Shown piece after piece: positions 1 to 10,643 of a stretch of 31,939 nucleotides of DNA; positions within the stretch are counted from its first letter, which is position 1; the number at the start of each line of letters is the position of its first letter. The stretch is from Cerioporus squamosus. Taxonomy: Eukaryota > Basidiomycota > Agaricomycetes > Polyporales > Polyporaceae. Below the pieces are notes generated by a model that did no database searches, was not told the DNA's origin, and saw only the letters and a list, made by a program, of their open reading frames with translations. The stretch is from the NCBI GenBank assembly GCA_022592435.1, contig JABYQS010000315.1, forward strand, positions 1-31,939, read 5' to 3'. The position numbers and the translations under genes are program-made.

Positions 1-912
1 CACGACCGCCCCGCTCGTCATCGAGGGTGCCCATCTGTCGCGGTCGTCAATGCCGAGGGCAGTGAGTGCCGGCTTCTGGCTTTCGAGGTGCGAGTATAGG
101 GTACGCAGTCGGGATGTAGTAGGTAGATGTAATATATTCTGTTCATCGGACACTGTGCCGCGTCGCTGGCATGCAGAAGTGTGCGCTGGATGGATCCTTC
201 GCTCGCAGGGCGTCTAGCACTCTGGAGGGCCCAGTATTTGTGTGTATCGGACTTGTAGTCGCACAAGCAGATATATCTCATTCACAGACACCACTTCCGG
301 AGTCTTGGACGTCAAGAGTTGCGCTCCAGACATGCGCGCGGTGGTCGCGGCACAGAGGCTAACAAAGTCCAGCTCGCAATTTGGGAGAGACCGAGTACGT
401 ACCGGGGCTATTCATCGTCCTTATGTCTAACCCTAAGTTTTCGCAGGCTTCCTGGTAACTGCGGCATGCTTCGATGGGCCAAGTGTTCGTGGTCGAAGCC
501 CGGACGAGGTGGCGAGAGGCCGGCAGAGACATGTCGATGTCGGAGAGCTGCACGCCGCAGGCAGGGAAAGTGACACGGCACGGGCTGGCTTGCTCGCACT
601 CCATACAGACAGAGTACGTACCACTGTCATGTTGCAGCTGGCTCTTGCCTCCTGTCCATCCTTTGCTCACAGGCTGTCTCGACTTGCCTGCCAGTTCCAA
701 CCCTCCCGGAGAGAACAAGTGTTCGCGGTTGAAGCTCGGAAGGAGGCAGCAGGGACAGAGACGCGTCGCGAGGGCAAGCTGCAGTACGAAGCGAGACGTG
801 CAGAAGAGGAGACGCAAAGACGAGAGGGCAGTGGTGGAGAGAGAGCGTGACCCGGAGACGGCGCGTGGCTCGCGTTTGCGGGGGAGAGATCCCCAGATCG
901 ATCGCTTTTCTT

Positions 913-1215
913 AGGACGCTATAGGGGGTGTATAGAGCAGTAGGACGTGTTCTCTAGCACTGTAGGGGGTATGTAGAAACGTGGGAGGCGTTTTCTTCAT
1001 GGTACAGCTTGCGGAGAGTGTTCTCTGGGTTGCAGGAGCACAGAGGGTCTCAAGGAGAAGGTGGGTCACTGTATGGGGTATGTAGAAGCGCAGGACGCGT
1101 TCTCTAGCACTATAGGGGGTGTATAGAGACGCAGGACACGTTCTCTTCATCGTGTGCCTCGTCGGGAGTGTTCTGCAGGATCGTAGAGAGTCTCGAGGAG
1201 CCCCGGAGGAAGTGG
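913..1215. repeat. 150-bp tandem duplication with shorter internal repeats
   Basis: The string TCTCTAGCAC followed by a TRTAGGGGGT segment occurs at 951 and again at 1101, exactly 150 bp apart. TATAGGGGGTGTATAGAG-like pieces also recur inside each unit at about 919, 963, 1072 and 1111, so a shorter motif was duplicated before or within the 150-bp unit. Both copies carry a TTCTCTTCAT-like or TTTTCTTCAT segment and a GAGTGTTCT segment. No coding capacity is apparent. Confidence 0.75.
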
Positions 1216-1444
1216 GTCTTTGTCCGGGCTCCGGGACAAGCTCTGCTAACCTGTCTACTCGCGGTCTTGCTCTTAGTCGTTTCCTTCTCCGTTTGACTTC
1301 GCTGGGTAGTGTTGAAGAACTCTGTCGCACTCACATGTCAAAGACTCAGGCCAGTAGCGCGTTCCAGAGCAAGTCACACCGGGCAGAACTGGCAGCAAAG
1401 TCGCATGTGCAAGAGAAAAGGTATCTATATAGACAGTAGGACAT

Positions 1445-2335
1445 TACAGTGATTCTCAAACGACCGCGCGCAGAGCGAGGACAAGACGAAGACTCGGAAG
1501 AGCATCGAAACCATAGCCGAGGAGCCCGGGGAAGTTCCGAGGGAGCGAGCGCCTGTCCGCACTTTGCGAACCGCGACGCGCGCCGGCTCTCGTCTCTCGA
1601 CCACCACCGCCATGACATCCTCGTCGTCGTCGTCTCGCTCTCCTCATTAGATTTCTGTTAGCTCTCCGCTATTTCACTGCGCAGCGCAGACTGAACGTAC
1701 CCTGGGACAACGTGGACTTTCTCGACGTCATTGAAGACTTCGGGGTGTGCGTACGGACATGCTGGTGGCGACGGACTTGAGAATGGACATACCTTGTCAG
1801 GTGAGCATTCTCTGTGGCTCGAACTCGCTTCAGGAGCTCTTGAGTGGCAATCGCGCGCATGCTGGCGACGTGGAGGAGGCCTCCAGAGCTGGGGACAACT
1901 CTGGGAGCGAGGATGTCACCGGGAGCGCAGCTCTCGTCTCTCTACCACCACCACACCTTCCTCCTCGTTGTCTGGTTGTCCTCCTATGACATGCTAGTCT
2001 GGCCGATGTGTAAGCTTGCGAGCTCGCTCTGGCTCTTCTGCAAAGACAGTGCGTACCTCGGACTCTGTAGACGTTCTCGGCGACATTGAAGACCTCGCGG
2101 CGCGCATCCGGACACACTGGCGGAGATAGGTGACAGGAGGGGACTTGAGATCGAATGTTCAGTGTCAGGTAAGTGATAATTTGTGTACCTCGTGGCTCGA
2201 CATGGTCCGGGAGACTCTTGAAGAGGCAATCGCAAGTGCTGGCGACATGGAGAAGGGCTCGGGAGCTGGGGACGGCTCCGGGATCTGTGACATCGCCCGG
2301 GAGCGTGGTTCCAGCCGTGTATACACGTCGATACT
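1445..2335. repeat. Three degenerate units of about 360 bp
   Basis: Landmarks recur at similar spacing: ATTGAAGAC at 1730 and 2084, GACTTGAGA at 1774 and 2142, GCTGGCGAC at 1861 and 2238, and GAGCTGGGGAC shortly after each. An older copy precedes them, recognised by a CTCTCGACCACCACC-like segment near 1595 that matches one near 1945. The copies are too diverged for a recent duplication. A GTCAGGTGAG/GTCAGGTAAG sequence at the same place in units 2 and 3 looks like a splice donor on the + strand, but no reading frame is kept across units. Confidence 0.6.
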
Positions 2336-2488
2336 GGTCAAATAGCGTGCACTGATATCTGTGGACTCAATCGAGACTCAGGGATGGCTGGGCCGGCGAA
2401 GTTCACAGAGAGATGACGTACCTCGCGTCGCTTCGTGCTGAGAGCATGCTGACTGGTGCGCGCGTTGGATCTGCCTATACACAGTCAG

Positions 2489-2661
2489 GAGACTACGTCA
2501 GCACAAGAGTATGCCTGAAATGTACATGCGCACGAACGTCTGGAATGCGCGAACACGCTTGGGACGTCTGGCAACCTGCGGCAACACTCTTGATCTTCTG
2601 GACGCGGTTCTCGAGGAGGACGATGACACACTTAGCGCGACGCTGAAGGCGAGTCTACGGT
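2489..2661 (+). other. Possible isolated internal exon of an unresolved gene
   Basis: A plus-strand segment between an acceptor-like CTATACACAG (after a CTGAC branch-site match) and a donor CG|GTGAGC translates to a plausible peptide: an Arg-rich start, then MYMRTNVWNARTRLGRLATC, then an acidic stretch (LLDAVLEEDDDTL) and ending ATLKASLR. It is more protein-like than any other frame in the first 4 kb. I found no convincing partner exons: the next AG with a good branch site (ACTAAC at 2701) has a purine-rich acceptor. It may be a relic exon or a coincidence. Confidence 0.25.
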
Positions 2662-4201
2662 GAGCCTGGTGATGACGGAGGGCTGCGAAGCCAGAGCTGA
2701 GACTAACAAAGACATACCTCAAAAAGCTGGGGATCATCTGCTGTCGCTGATACTCGCGCGCAGCACCTCCTTGTGCTCGGGATAACTCACGTCCTCCGCA
2801 TGGTGAATACCCGTCTACCGCGCAGTGGCGGAGCTCACGCCCCGCGTCTCCTCCGAGTACAACTGCAAAGCAAAGGCCGTGCGCCAGCGGGTCGCTCACG
2901 CGACCCGCCGCACCCGATAGCGGTCGAAGCTGGCCCCCGACAGGACGACAGCATACTCCCGGAGGCGAGCTTGTGGGCAGTCGGGACGCTGGTAATGGGC
3001 GGGGAGCAAAGACATCCGCACTGAGGCACGCCGGAGGCGCTTTGACGCATCGAGCAGCACTGGAAGAGCGGGGTCGGGGAACCGGGAGCATGCAACCCGC
3101 TGGGGATTTGGACGGGACATCGGACGAGGGCCCGGGGATGGTGGCGATGTAGCTGCAGGTTCCGGATAGTGTGCAGCGGTAACGCGTGAGCTCCGATACA
3201 AGGCAAAGGAGAGCCGACGACTCTGAACCAAGAATGTCCGAGGCTGCAGGATCCGACAATAGAACCGCTGTTCGAGAACGGTGCTGGTGCGACTTCGAGT
3301 TCGCGGCAGCAGCGCGTCACCGTGCACACTGGCGGACTTGAGGAAGGCGGACGATGGATGCGCACCTGGACAGTGCCGGTAAGTCTCCCGCTCGAGTCTA
3401 TCTGCAAACATGCGGATTACTCACTGCAGTCCAAGCCTCAAATCAAACTGGAGAGGTGCATATGCGAACACCATAGTGATTGATTCGGGGACAAACATAG
3501 CAGCGCCTTGTTTTGGGAGTCTGTGCGACAGCTTCGGTGAGTCCATGCTATTACGCAAAGATACCACCAAGTTCGCACTCACCTTTGATGAACGACGCCT
3601 CACCACAAGGCTATACCTCCACTTGGCTCCATATACTGGCTGAGAACGTCGCTCTGGGACCTAGCACTGCCTGAGTACATCGGAGAATGTGTGCGCATAG
3701 CCCGACGCGACCCTCCAGCAGGCTAACGTCGACTCGGAGTTTGCTGACGTTGTCTCAGGCCTGTCGGCTCGAGAGGGTCGGAGGGAGTCTGTAGACGGAG
3801 AGACGAGTACATGGTCGAAAGATCAGCGTGGGTGCATAGCACGAAGAGTGGGGATGGTATGTGTCAACACCGGTAGGAAGCATGAGGAGGGCATGGGCGA
3901 CGGAGGGTAGAGAGGACAAGGAGAGGGGCGAGTCTCGAGGAAGACGCGTAGTGATGCCGCTGCTCCGGGCATATCCCCAGCGTTGCGTTGCACCGTAAAT
4001 GGCATGATTTCTGTTCGAGCCAATAGACGCAAAGCTCGCAGCAATAGTCCGCCAAGCGAAGCCTTTGCCGACATTCTAAGCCGGTGAAACACGGGTATTT
4101 CCACTGCAAAAATGAAACTTGAGCGCAACATTGATTATAAAAGGGACACATTATATGGGAGTATATAGTCGCATAGTCAAGCAGGAAGGCATCTATTTGA
4201 A

Positions 4202-5187
4202 CTACTCATCGTCAGTAAATTCAGAGATTGAGTCCGAGTCCGAGTCCTCCAGCTCGCCGTCTCGCAAGTCTAGATTACAGTAATGATGTCCGATTTCCCG
4301 CCAGCCGCCGTTCTCGTACCATCCCAGGTGCCCAAACTGATTACGCATCCTCGGCAGGGGCACACTACTACCTGACGGCTGTGTGTGAGTCTCGACCACG
4401 TCCTCCTCCACCTCCTCGATTATCTTCACACTCTTCGGGCCGTCACGGGCATAGCGGGGCACACGAGCATTGCCCTCGTCGTCGTACCGGGTCTTCCGGC
4501 TCCCCATGTCTCTGCGGCAGAGATTGGGCAGCGGAAGAGCCTTGCGGTGGAGCGGGCTCGGAGAGATGCCGCTGGCATCGAGTCGGGCGATGCGGAGCTG
4601 CGCGGAGGTCGCCCGGGCAAAGTAGAGCTCCCCACTGAGCATAAGGCCGATAAGCGTGCGCATCTGGGCTGCCGACGGCGCACCCTGCTTGCTAAGGTCT
4701 TGGAACGGGATGTCGGACGGCCAGCCAATCAGGATGACATGGTAGCGGAGGACGACTTGGTCCCGGAAGAGCGTCACCTCCCAGCACATGCGCGCGCCCG
4801 GGACTCCGGATGTGAAGACTGAATTTGAAGTCAGACTCGGAACCGTGTGCGACTCGAGGAACGGGACTCTTACCGAGAAGCTCTGTAATGAGCTTCCGCA
4901 CACTGCCGCGCAGGTCATCTGGGTCTGGCTCCGAAAGCTTCAGAGTAGGCGGGGAGAGCTGCGAGGGATGTGGGACGAGAACGAGCACAGGACGCTGCAG
5001 CTGAAAGGGGACAGCATGCGGGTCGAGAGCGGCCTTGTGTGCAGACGAGCGAACGGGCTAGAGGGCGACTCAGAGTGGAAGATAAGCCGGCCGCGAGTGG
5101 ATGTCCGTGTCCGAGTCATGGCAGCTCGATGAGCAACTTCAGCAGAGGGATGACGCTAACCCTTTTATCTTTGTTCGCCTCCAGCAT
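4202..5187 (-). CDS. Hypothetical protein with acidic C-terminal tail, three exons
   Basis: Model: exons 5187-5161, 5057-4874 and 4818-4202 on the minus strand, 275 residues; both introns are GT-AG and all junction phases agree. The start ATG gives MLEANKDKR, joined to a Pro/Leu-rich stretch, then a central segment containing VVLRYHVILIGWPSDIPF and QMRTLIGLM. After that comes a basic stretch, the acidic IEEVEEDVVE, an aromatic patch (HLGWYENGGWREIGHHYC) and a terminal run of Asp/Ser/Glu encoded by repeated GAGTCC-type codons. The 'GWPSDIPF' type segment resembles a motif I have seen in many agaricomycete hypothetical proteins, but I cannot name the family. No signal peptide or membrane segment is visible. 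The charged tail would suit a nuclear or chromatin-associated protein, which is inference only. Confidence 0.75.
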
Positions 5188-8094
5188 AACTTGAGCTATG
5201 GCAAAATTGTCTCACTAAGTTTCTTCTGGATAATGCCGCTGTGTTCTGCTGCAGTGTTCGCGTGAGCTCTCTTCACAAGGCTAAGTGGGATGTGTTCCCA
5301 GCAGCTGAGTGCATGTGAACACGAGCAGCCGCCGCGTACACTGAAGCATTGCGACGAGTATCGAGACCGCTCCGCGGTGGGCTCATATCCAGACACCTGG
5401 GTCGATTTGCGGCTCCGAAGCTCATTTGTTCCTGTTACAGACCTCCCCGAGAGACACGATCCGAGCGCACATACTGAAACGAATCATGAGCGGAATTCCG
5501 ATACCGTCCCATGACGCAGCCATGCCAAGGAGAACTTCAAGAAGAGAATACGCAGCTTCGAGATGCACGCAAATGCACTCAAGTTCTGTCTCGATGCTCA
5601 ATGTGTAGCCATTTCATTGTGCGCAAGAGTTCTAGCGTCGTATACATCCTCTCTGTAATGTACAAGTCGTCCTTGCAGCTCGGACTATGCACACTCCAAG
5701 TAAGATAGCTTCGAAGTCCCGCGAAGTTCCCGTTCCAATGCCCGAGCCCATGGAACCACCCTGAAACGCATACCACTACGCGCAGGCTACTCAGCCGCAT
5801 ACCAGCCAACTCCGAGTCCCAGTCATGCTCGCATCCTATCCCCGCCTTCGCCAGACATCCATGTCCTGCCTCTCCTGCCCGCCCGCGTGCCCGTACTCTG
5901 CGCGCATGCGCATTATCTGGCTTGAAGCTCAGAGTTTCGAGCTGCAGATGTGTCATGCCTGCGGACACCGCGCTGGCCCGGGCGGAGACCTGCGAGCTCC
6001 GCGCGTGAGTATCATCAACGAATACGCGACATGCCAAGCAAGCATCTCGATGCGGAGGAAGCACTTACCGACGCGCGATGGCAGATGACACAAACAGCCG
6101 CATCGTACGAGTCCGAGTCCCGGAGCCTGAGTCCCCGACTGCCGGCAAAGGTGACATAGACGGCGCACGGACCCTGTCAGAGCTCGGTTCGCTCACCAGA
6201 CACAAACACGGCACAAACACAGACACGTACATAAGCCGTGCGTTGCCTTCCCCGGTTGTGTGTGTCTCCTCGTACACGTCCGCCCCGCTGTGCGAGTCGT
6301 GTCGCCCGGGCGATCTCCTGTGGCTTCGCTCTCGATACTCGCGCTTGCCGTCTTCCTCGTCGTCCGCCCCGTGTACGATGTCCTGGACCGTGACGTCGCT
6401 GACACCAGGGACAGGCCCCGTGCTCCTCGACTGGTGAGTGATCCTTGCCTTGTCTCCTCCGCGCGCCGAGCACTGACGGATGGACGGTCACTTGCAGGAT
6501 CTGCAGAGTCGTCCTCTGACTTGCGTGCCCCGGTCTCACAGACCGTCCGCGCCACGGCCCTCGCCGGTGAGTGGGCATCCCCGCCCTGCGTCCCGAAGCA
6601 CCAGAACTGACTGCATCCGGCGAGTACTAGTACAGCGGACGGCTCGCGCTCGGCGTTGCTGACGGCATGGGACGTCAGTACGCTGGGTCGGTTCTGCACG
6701 GAGATGCGGATGTACCCAGGAGCACACTCACCGGAAAGACACGGCGGAGGCGTCGTACCGGCACTCGGCGCGTGGTGGGTGGGTACGGGCGGAGCGGGAT
6801 GTGCAGCAGCTAGGACTTGTGTTGAGTGATTACCCCGTCGCCTGGCGTACCGCTGTGTTGGGATTCCCATCCGAGTCAGACAGGCGTAGTTCGACGTCGA
6901 GTGGCTAGGAGCCATCATGTGTGTTTCGCTGCAGCACCGGGTCGCGATTGTGAGGGAGCGCACAGCGCAATGGCAAGGGAGTGTGGCGGATAGATGGGAC
7001 AGTGCTCGTTGAAGGGACTCGGAGGGAAGAGCGCCTTGTCTAAAAGCGCGGCGGGTCTGCGAGCAGACGGAGAGTCGAGGTCCGGGGAGCCGCAAAGACA
7101 CTATATGAGGCAATATGAAGCAATGCGGACGAACAGGGGTTGGTGGGGAAGGACAACGGAGCATAAGTAATTACTACTACAATGACGCATAGACGACTCG
7201 TGGCAACGTCCAGAAGTAGAGCTGCGAGGAGGTTGATTAACAGTCCCCGGCTAGCTGACTTAAGCGGCATTCTGGTCTCCAGCCGACGGCAAGCGGAGGG
7301 TCCGTGCGCCGGCGGAGGACCCCGATAGACGGGCGCGGGGATGGCGCTGGACAGGAGGAGGAGCGCGGACATGGTCGGGATGGTTGCGGGGCACGGTAAA
7401 TGAGTATTATGACCGTAGCACAATGTATTTGACATGTACACTTGCAAGTGAGGGCCGCTCTGGATCCCGTTCGAGCAAAGGCGTTGAGTAGCTCGGACGA
7501 GATCCAGCCTAGCGAATTGACGCGTGTGCTAATGGAGAGATCCCTTGCCCAAACGAGAGTGACGCGTGCTTACCTGGAGATGCCCCTCCTCGTCGATGCA
7601 CTGTCCAAAAGAGCGTCTTCTGACGGGATTTGGCGGTGTCGGCGTGGCGGTAGACAGCAGAACAGAGTCCAGCGATGACACGTATAGCGTGGGTGCAGGC
7701 AGCGGTGAAGAGCAGACGGCCGTCGCCCCAGTACGCGACCGTACGCGACCGACCAGCGCTTACAGTGGGCCGCTGTACTGGTTGCCGCTGCACGTGCCGT
7801 TGAGACTGCAAAGTTCACACGTGGACTGCAAATCCGGGACCTCGCAGCTCGCTGCGAGGCGCTCTCCTCTCGCAGGTCCTCCCGCCATCCCGCTGCCGCA
7901 GCCCTCGAGCGAGCCCGCATTTGCAGTCTATCGGATTTTCAGTCCCTCGGATCCCGCCCTACCCGCATTCTATCCGCCATGTTTCTCAGGTTCATCCGCT
8001 CCCTGCCAGTACTTATGCCCGTCAACTCCTCCCTCTCCCATCCACAACGCTCCCCATCTCCTCCTCTACCCACTGCAAGCCTGCCGTCATCGAC
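5188..8094. other. Intergenic region without a secure gene
   Basis: Between the minus-strand gene ending its 5' side at 5187 and the nuclease start at 8095 no convincing exon chain was found. Long open frames exist on both strands (for example about 6.2-7.2 kb minus), but they are GC-driven and lack domain-like composition. The last 200 bp before 8095 is pyrimidine-rich on the plus strand (repeated CCTCCC/TCTCC), typical of a fungal core promoter. A small direct repeat GTACGCGACC x2 lies at about 7733-7752. Confidence 0.5.
6078..6518 (+). CDS. Doubtful small gene, MADDTNSRIVR start
   Basis: An ATG at 6078 opens a frame of 119 codons beginning MADDTNSRIVRVRVPEPESP. Shortly before its stop lies a strong donor (GACTG|GTGAGT at about 6434). 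Splicing to TTGCAG at 6498 keeps the frame and ends a few codons later (WICRVVL, stop). The middle is Ser/Arg-rich and not domain-like. The first eleven residues resemble the start of another short frame at 23325. It may be a real small protein, a 5' fragment of a longer gene or chance. Confidence 0.2.
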
Positions 8095-10581
8095 ATGGGA
8101 GTAAGAGATCTGTGGAAGGTAAGCACAGCTACGCGAGCACCCATGGACAGCTCTGACACAATGGGACCTTCAGCTCGTTGAAGGCGCCTCGGAAACGTGG
8201 TCGCTACGCACCTTGACGATACGAGAGGGGTTCGAGGGTGCTCGCCCTGAGCGGCTGTACTACCTTGGTATTGATGTCAGGTGAGTACGCATAGCACCAG
8301 TACCTAGTTTTTTTGTCGTACAGTCGCTTAAGCAACACACAGTATGTGGATGCAAGCAATGATGCACAAGTTTTCTACCGGTCACGCGCAGAGCGGCGAA
8401 CAACCCGAGCTGTGTGCTCTATACTACCGCCTTGCCATGCTCGCAGAAAGACCGATTCACGCCGTGTTCGTCGTCGACGGCCCTCAACGCCCAGCCTACA
8501 AGAGGGGCAAGAAGGTCCGGACCCCTCCGCTGTGGTTAACCAACGGTTTGCGACGTCTCGTTGAGGCGTTTGGGTTCGCGTGGCTCGAGGTATGTAACCT
8601 CGAATCGACTCCCGGCATCCGTTCACACAACTATCCTCAGGCTGCTGGCGAGGCCGAGGCTGAGCTCGCCAGAATGAGTTCGCTTGGTCTTATCGACGCG
8701 GTAATGACCGATGATAGCGATACTCTGATTTTTGGTGCCGCTGTCATCATCCGCAAGTAAGTCGTCTTTCCCGTTCTATTTTGGGCTAGTTCTCACTTAA
8801 CCTACTCAGTCCCAGTTTCAAGCGAACGGGATCCGATGAGGTGAAGGTCTACCGCACGAGCAGAGTCCTCGAGAAGACAGGGTTGTCTCCCGACGATCTG
8901 TTCTTCTATGGGCTGCTTGTAGGATGCGACTATGACAAGGTACGTTTTCTGTACATAGATGTTTTCTCATATCATCTGACCTTTGTTCACGTTCAGGATG
9001 GACTCCGCAACTGCGGACCACGAGTTGCAGCAGGTTTGATCCGATACGGCCTTGGGCGTGCCCTTCGGCGGGCGCTCGACACTTACGACGACCAGGAGCT
9101 TGTCACCTACCTTCAAGGCTGGCGTGAGCAGCTCCGGGATCGTCTTCGCGACGATCCTCTCAAGCATATCGGCCGCAAGAGCCTGAAGCTCGCCGCAAAC
9201 TTCCCTGCCACCTTCCCGAAGATACAGGCTGCAAGATGTCTTGGCTCCCCAGCTGTTCTCTCGCCCTCCGTCTATGACACCGTGCTCCAGCCGCAGTCAA
9301 TCAACTTCAGCAAGCTCGGCGCTACCTGCGAGTTGTTCTTCGGATGGGGGAACGCAGCCGAGATCATCAAGACGTTCCGCTCTACGCTGTGGTCTGATGA
9401 AGTCACCCGGATGTTGGTCAGCGAGGGTCTGACCCGCGAAGGCATCTCATCCACCGTAAGTCAGCATACTTCTCATTCCCATCACTCTCTGACATTTCTA
9501 CAGGTCGGTCGAGCGCGTTCTTTGCTTGAGCTGTCGTTCAAGGCTGTGGGAAACACACCGGCGTTTGGCTACGCGATGTGCCGCCTCGAGGTTACCGACA
9601 ATGGCCTGAGCGACGAAGCCAGGGAGGCGTTGCAAGGTCTGAGGCCATACCCTTTGACGGCGACAACATCCGAGGAGGAGGTGTTTCGGAAGAGCAAGGA
9701 GCCGCTCATCATACGGGTCCCAGCCCTCATCCTCGAACGCGCTCGTCCGTGGCTCATCACACCGGCCTACAAGACAGAGGGATACAACTACGGTCGGGTT
9801 GACGGGGTCCGTCGGTCGCGCGATGATGTGGTATGTCGTGTTGCCCTACTGTGCCGAACGTTACGCTCACGCTTTGTACTAGAACACCGCATCGTCGTCG
9901 TCGTCGACAAAGCATGCCACCCCAGCTAAGAAGATGCGGCCGCCTCAGGGACGTGCAGGCGTGCAGGACGCAGCCGACATGAGTTCGGCTTTGGACTCGT
10001 CGTGCTGTTCACCGTCGCTGCACGCAGGTTCATCGTCATCGTGCGACTGCGCATCCATGCCGTCTTCGCGCGCCACCGCGACTACGCCGTCTTCCGCGAC
10101 CATGCCGTCTTCACGCGCCACCGCGACCACGCCGACTTCCGCAACCATGCCATCCTCACGCGCCACCGCGACTACGCCGTCTTCGCGCGCCACAGCGACC
10201 ACACCTTCCGCGACCACGCCATCGTCATGCGCCTCCATGTCTGCGTCGTCTTCGCGCGCCACCGCGACTTCACCTACGCTGTGCAGCACCTCGTCTCAGT
10301 CGTCATTGCACGCCTCCCCATCCGCGTCGTCTCCGCGCGCCAGTGCAACCTCGTCTTCACTGTGCAGCACCTCGTCTCGGTCGTCAGGCACCTCGTCTCG
10401 ATCGTCAGGCACCTTGTCTCGGTCGTCATCCCGCACCGTTATGCCTGCATCAACGTTCCAGATCCCGCATGTTCTGGAGGACGTAATTATTGACCTGACT
10501 ATACCTGAGACTCGCCCGCGTCGTGCTCGTCAATTGGCTATCTACAACACTGATGATATTATTGATCTTACTGTAGATTAG
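8095..10581 (+). CDS. XPG/GEN1-like structure-specific nuclease with C-terminal SIM-like motifs
   Basis: Eight exons (8095-8118, 8174-8280, 8343-8589, 8641-8756, 8810-8939, 8997-9455, 9504-9830, 9883-10581) give 702 residues with all phases matching. The N-terminus MGVRDLWKLVEG and the GIDVS segment near residue 40 are the XPG-N start, with the conserved metal-binding Asp. AAGEAEAELA (from residue 127) and TDDSDTLIFG are the XPG-I acidic cluster. GLLVGCDYDKDGLRNCGP (about 200-215) is the helix-hairpin-helix entry. Catalytic acids appear intact. Family members cut 5' flaps, bubbles or Holliday junctions; this resembles the GEN1/Yen1 branch more than FEN1 (no PCNA-box seen), but assignment within the family is inference. 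Residues from about 471 are low-complexity Ser/Thr/Ala with a 15-residue repeat. The end carries IIDLTIPE and DDIIDLTVD, classic SUMO-interaction-type motifs. Its 3' end faces that of the recombinase. Confidence 0.9.
10050..10440 (+). repeat. In-frame minisatellite coding for SSRATATTP repeats
   Basis: Within the last exon of the nuclease, a unit of about 45 bp coding for MPSSRATATTPSSAT repeats three to four times, then shortens and degenerates into STSSRSSGTSSRSSGT-type Ser-rich units. The array is a whole number of codons per unit, so copy-number change preserves the downstream SUMO-interaction-like motifs. The protein segment is presumably disordered. Confidence 0.85.
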
Positions 10582-10643
10582 TTCACATGTCGCGCAGCCT
10601 TCTTCTTGTCATTCTGATGCTCGATGTAACATATATTTCTTGA

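Larger units (their letters stand above)
1..4201. repeat. Gene-poor block of nested degenerate tandem duplications
   Basis: No coherent multi-exon gene could be built here. The DNA is instead made of local duplications with diverged copies: an approximately 225-bp pair (about 370-545 and 590-780, sharing GAGTACGTACC and CAAGTGTTCG-like segments), a 150-bp pair (about 913-1060 and 1063-1210), and three units of roughly 355-377 bp (about 1445-1640, 1690-2000 and 2050-2330). Open frames on both strands are short or are low-complexity GC-rich shadows. From about 2.7 to 4.2 kb no repeats or supported genes are seen; 3410-3643 (+) has a 77-codon frame without homology I recognise. Confidence 0.6.

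Noticed and set aside
2498..3259. 253-codon minus-strand open frame
   Set aside because: No domain-like segment, overlaps a better plus-strand exon candidate, and has poly-Ser regions typical of a shadow frame.
6193..7164. 323-codon minus-strand open frame
   Set aside because: Long only because the DNA is GC-rich; composition is Ser/Arg/Thr/Cys-rich without domain-like blocks, and no splice signals support it.
10002..10493. 163-codon plus-strand frame of Arg/His/Phe/Val repeats
   Set aside because: It is the second reading frame of the Ser/Thr-rich repeat in the nuclease's last exon; the real frame continues from the catalytic domain and ends in the SIM-like motifs.
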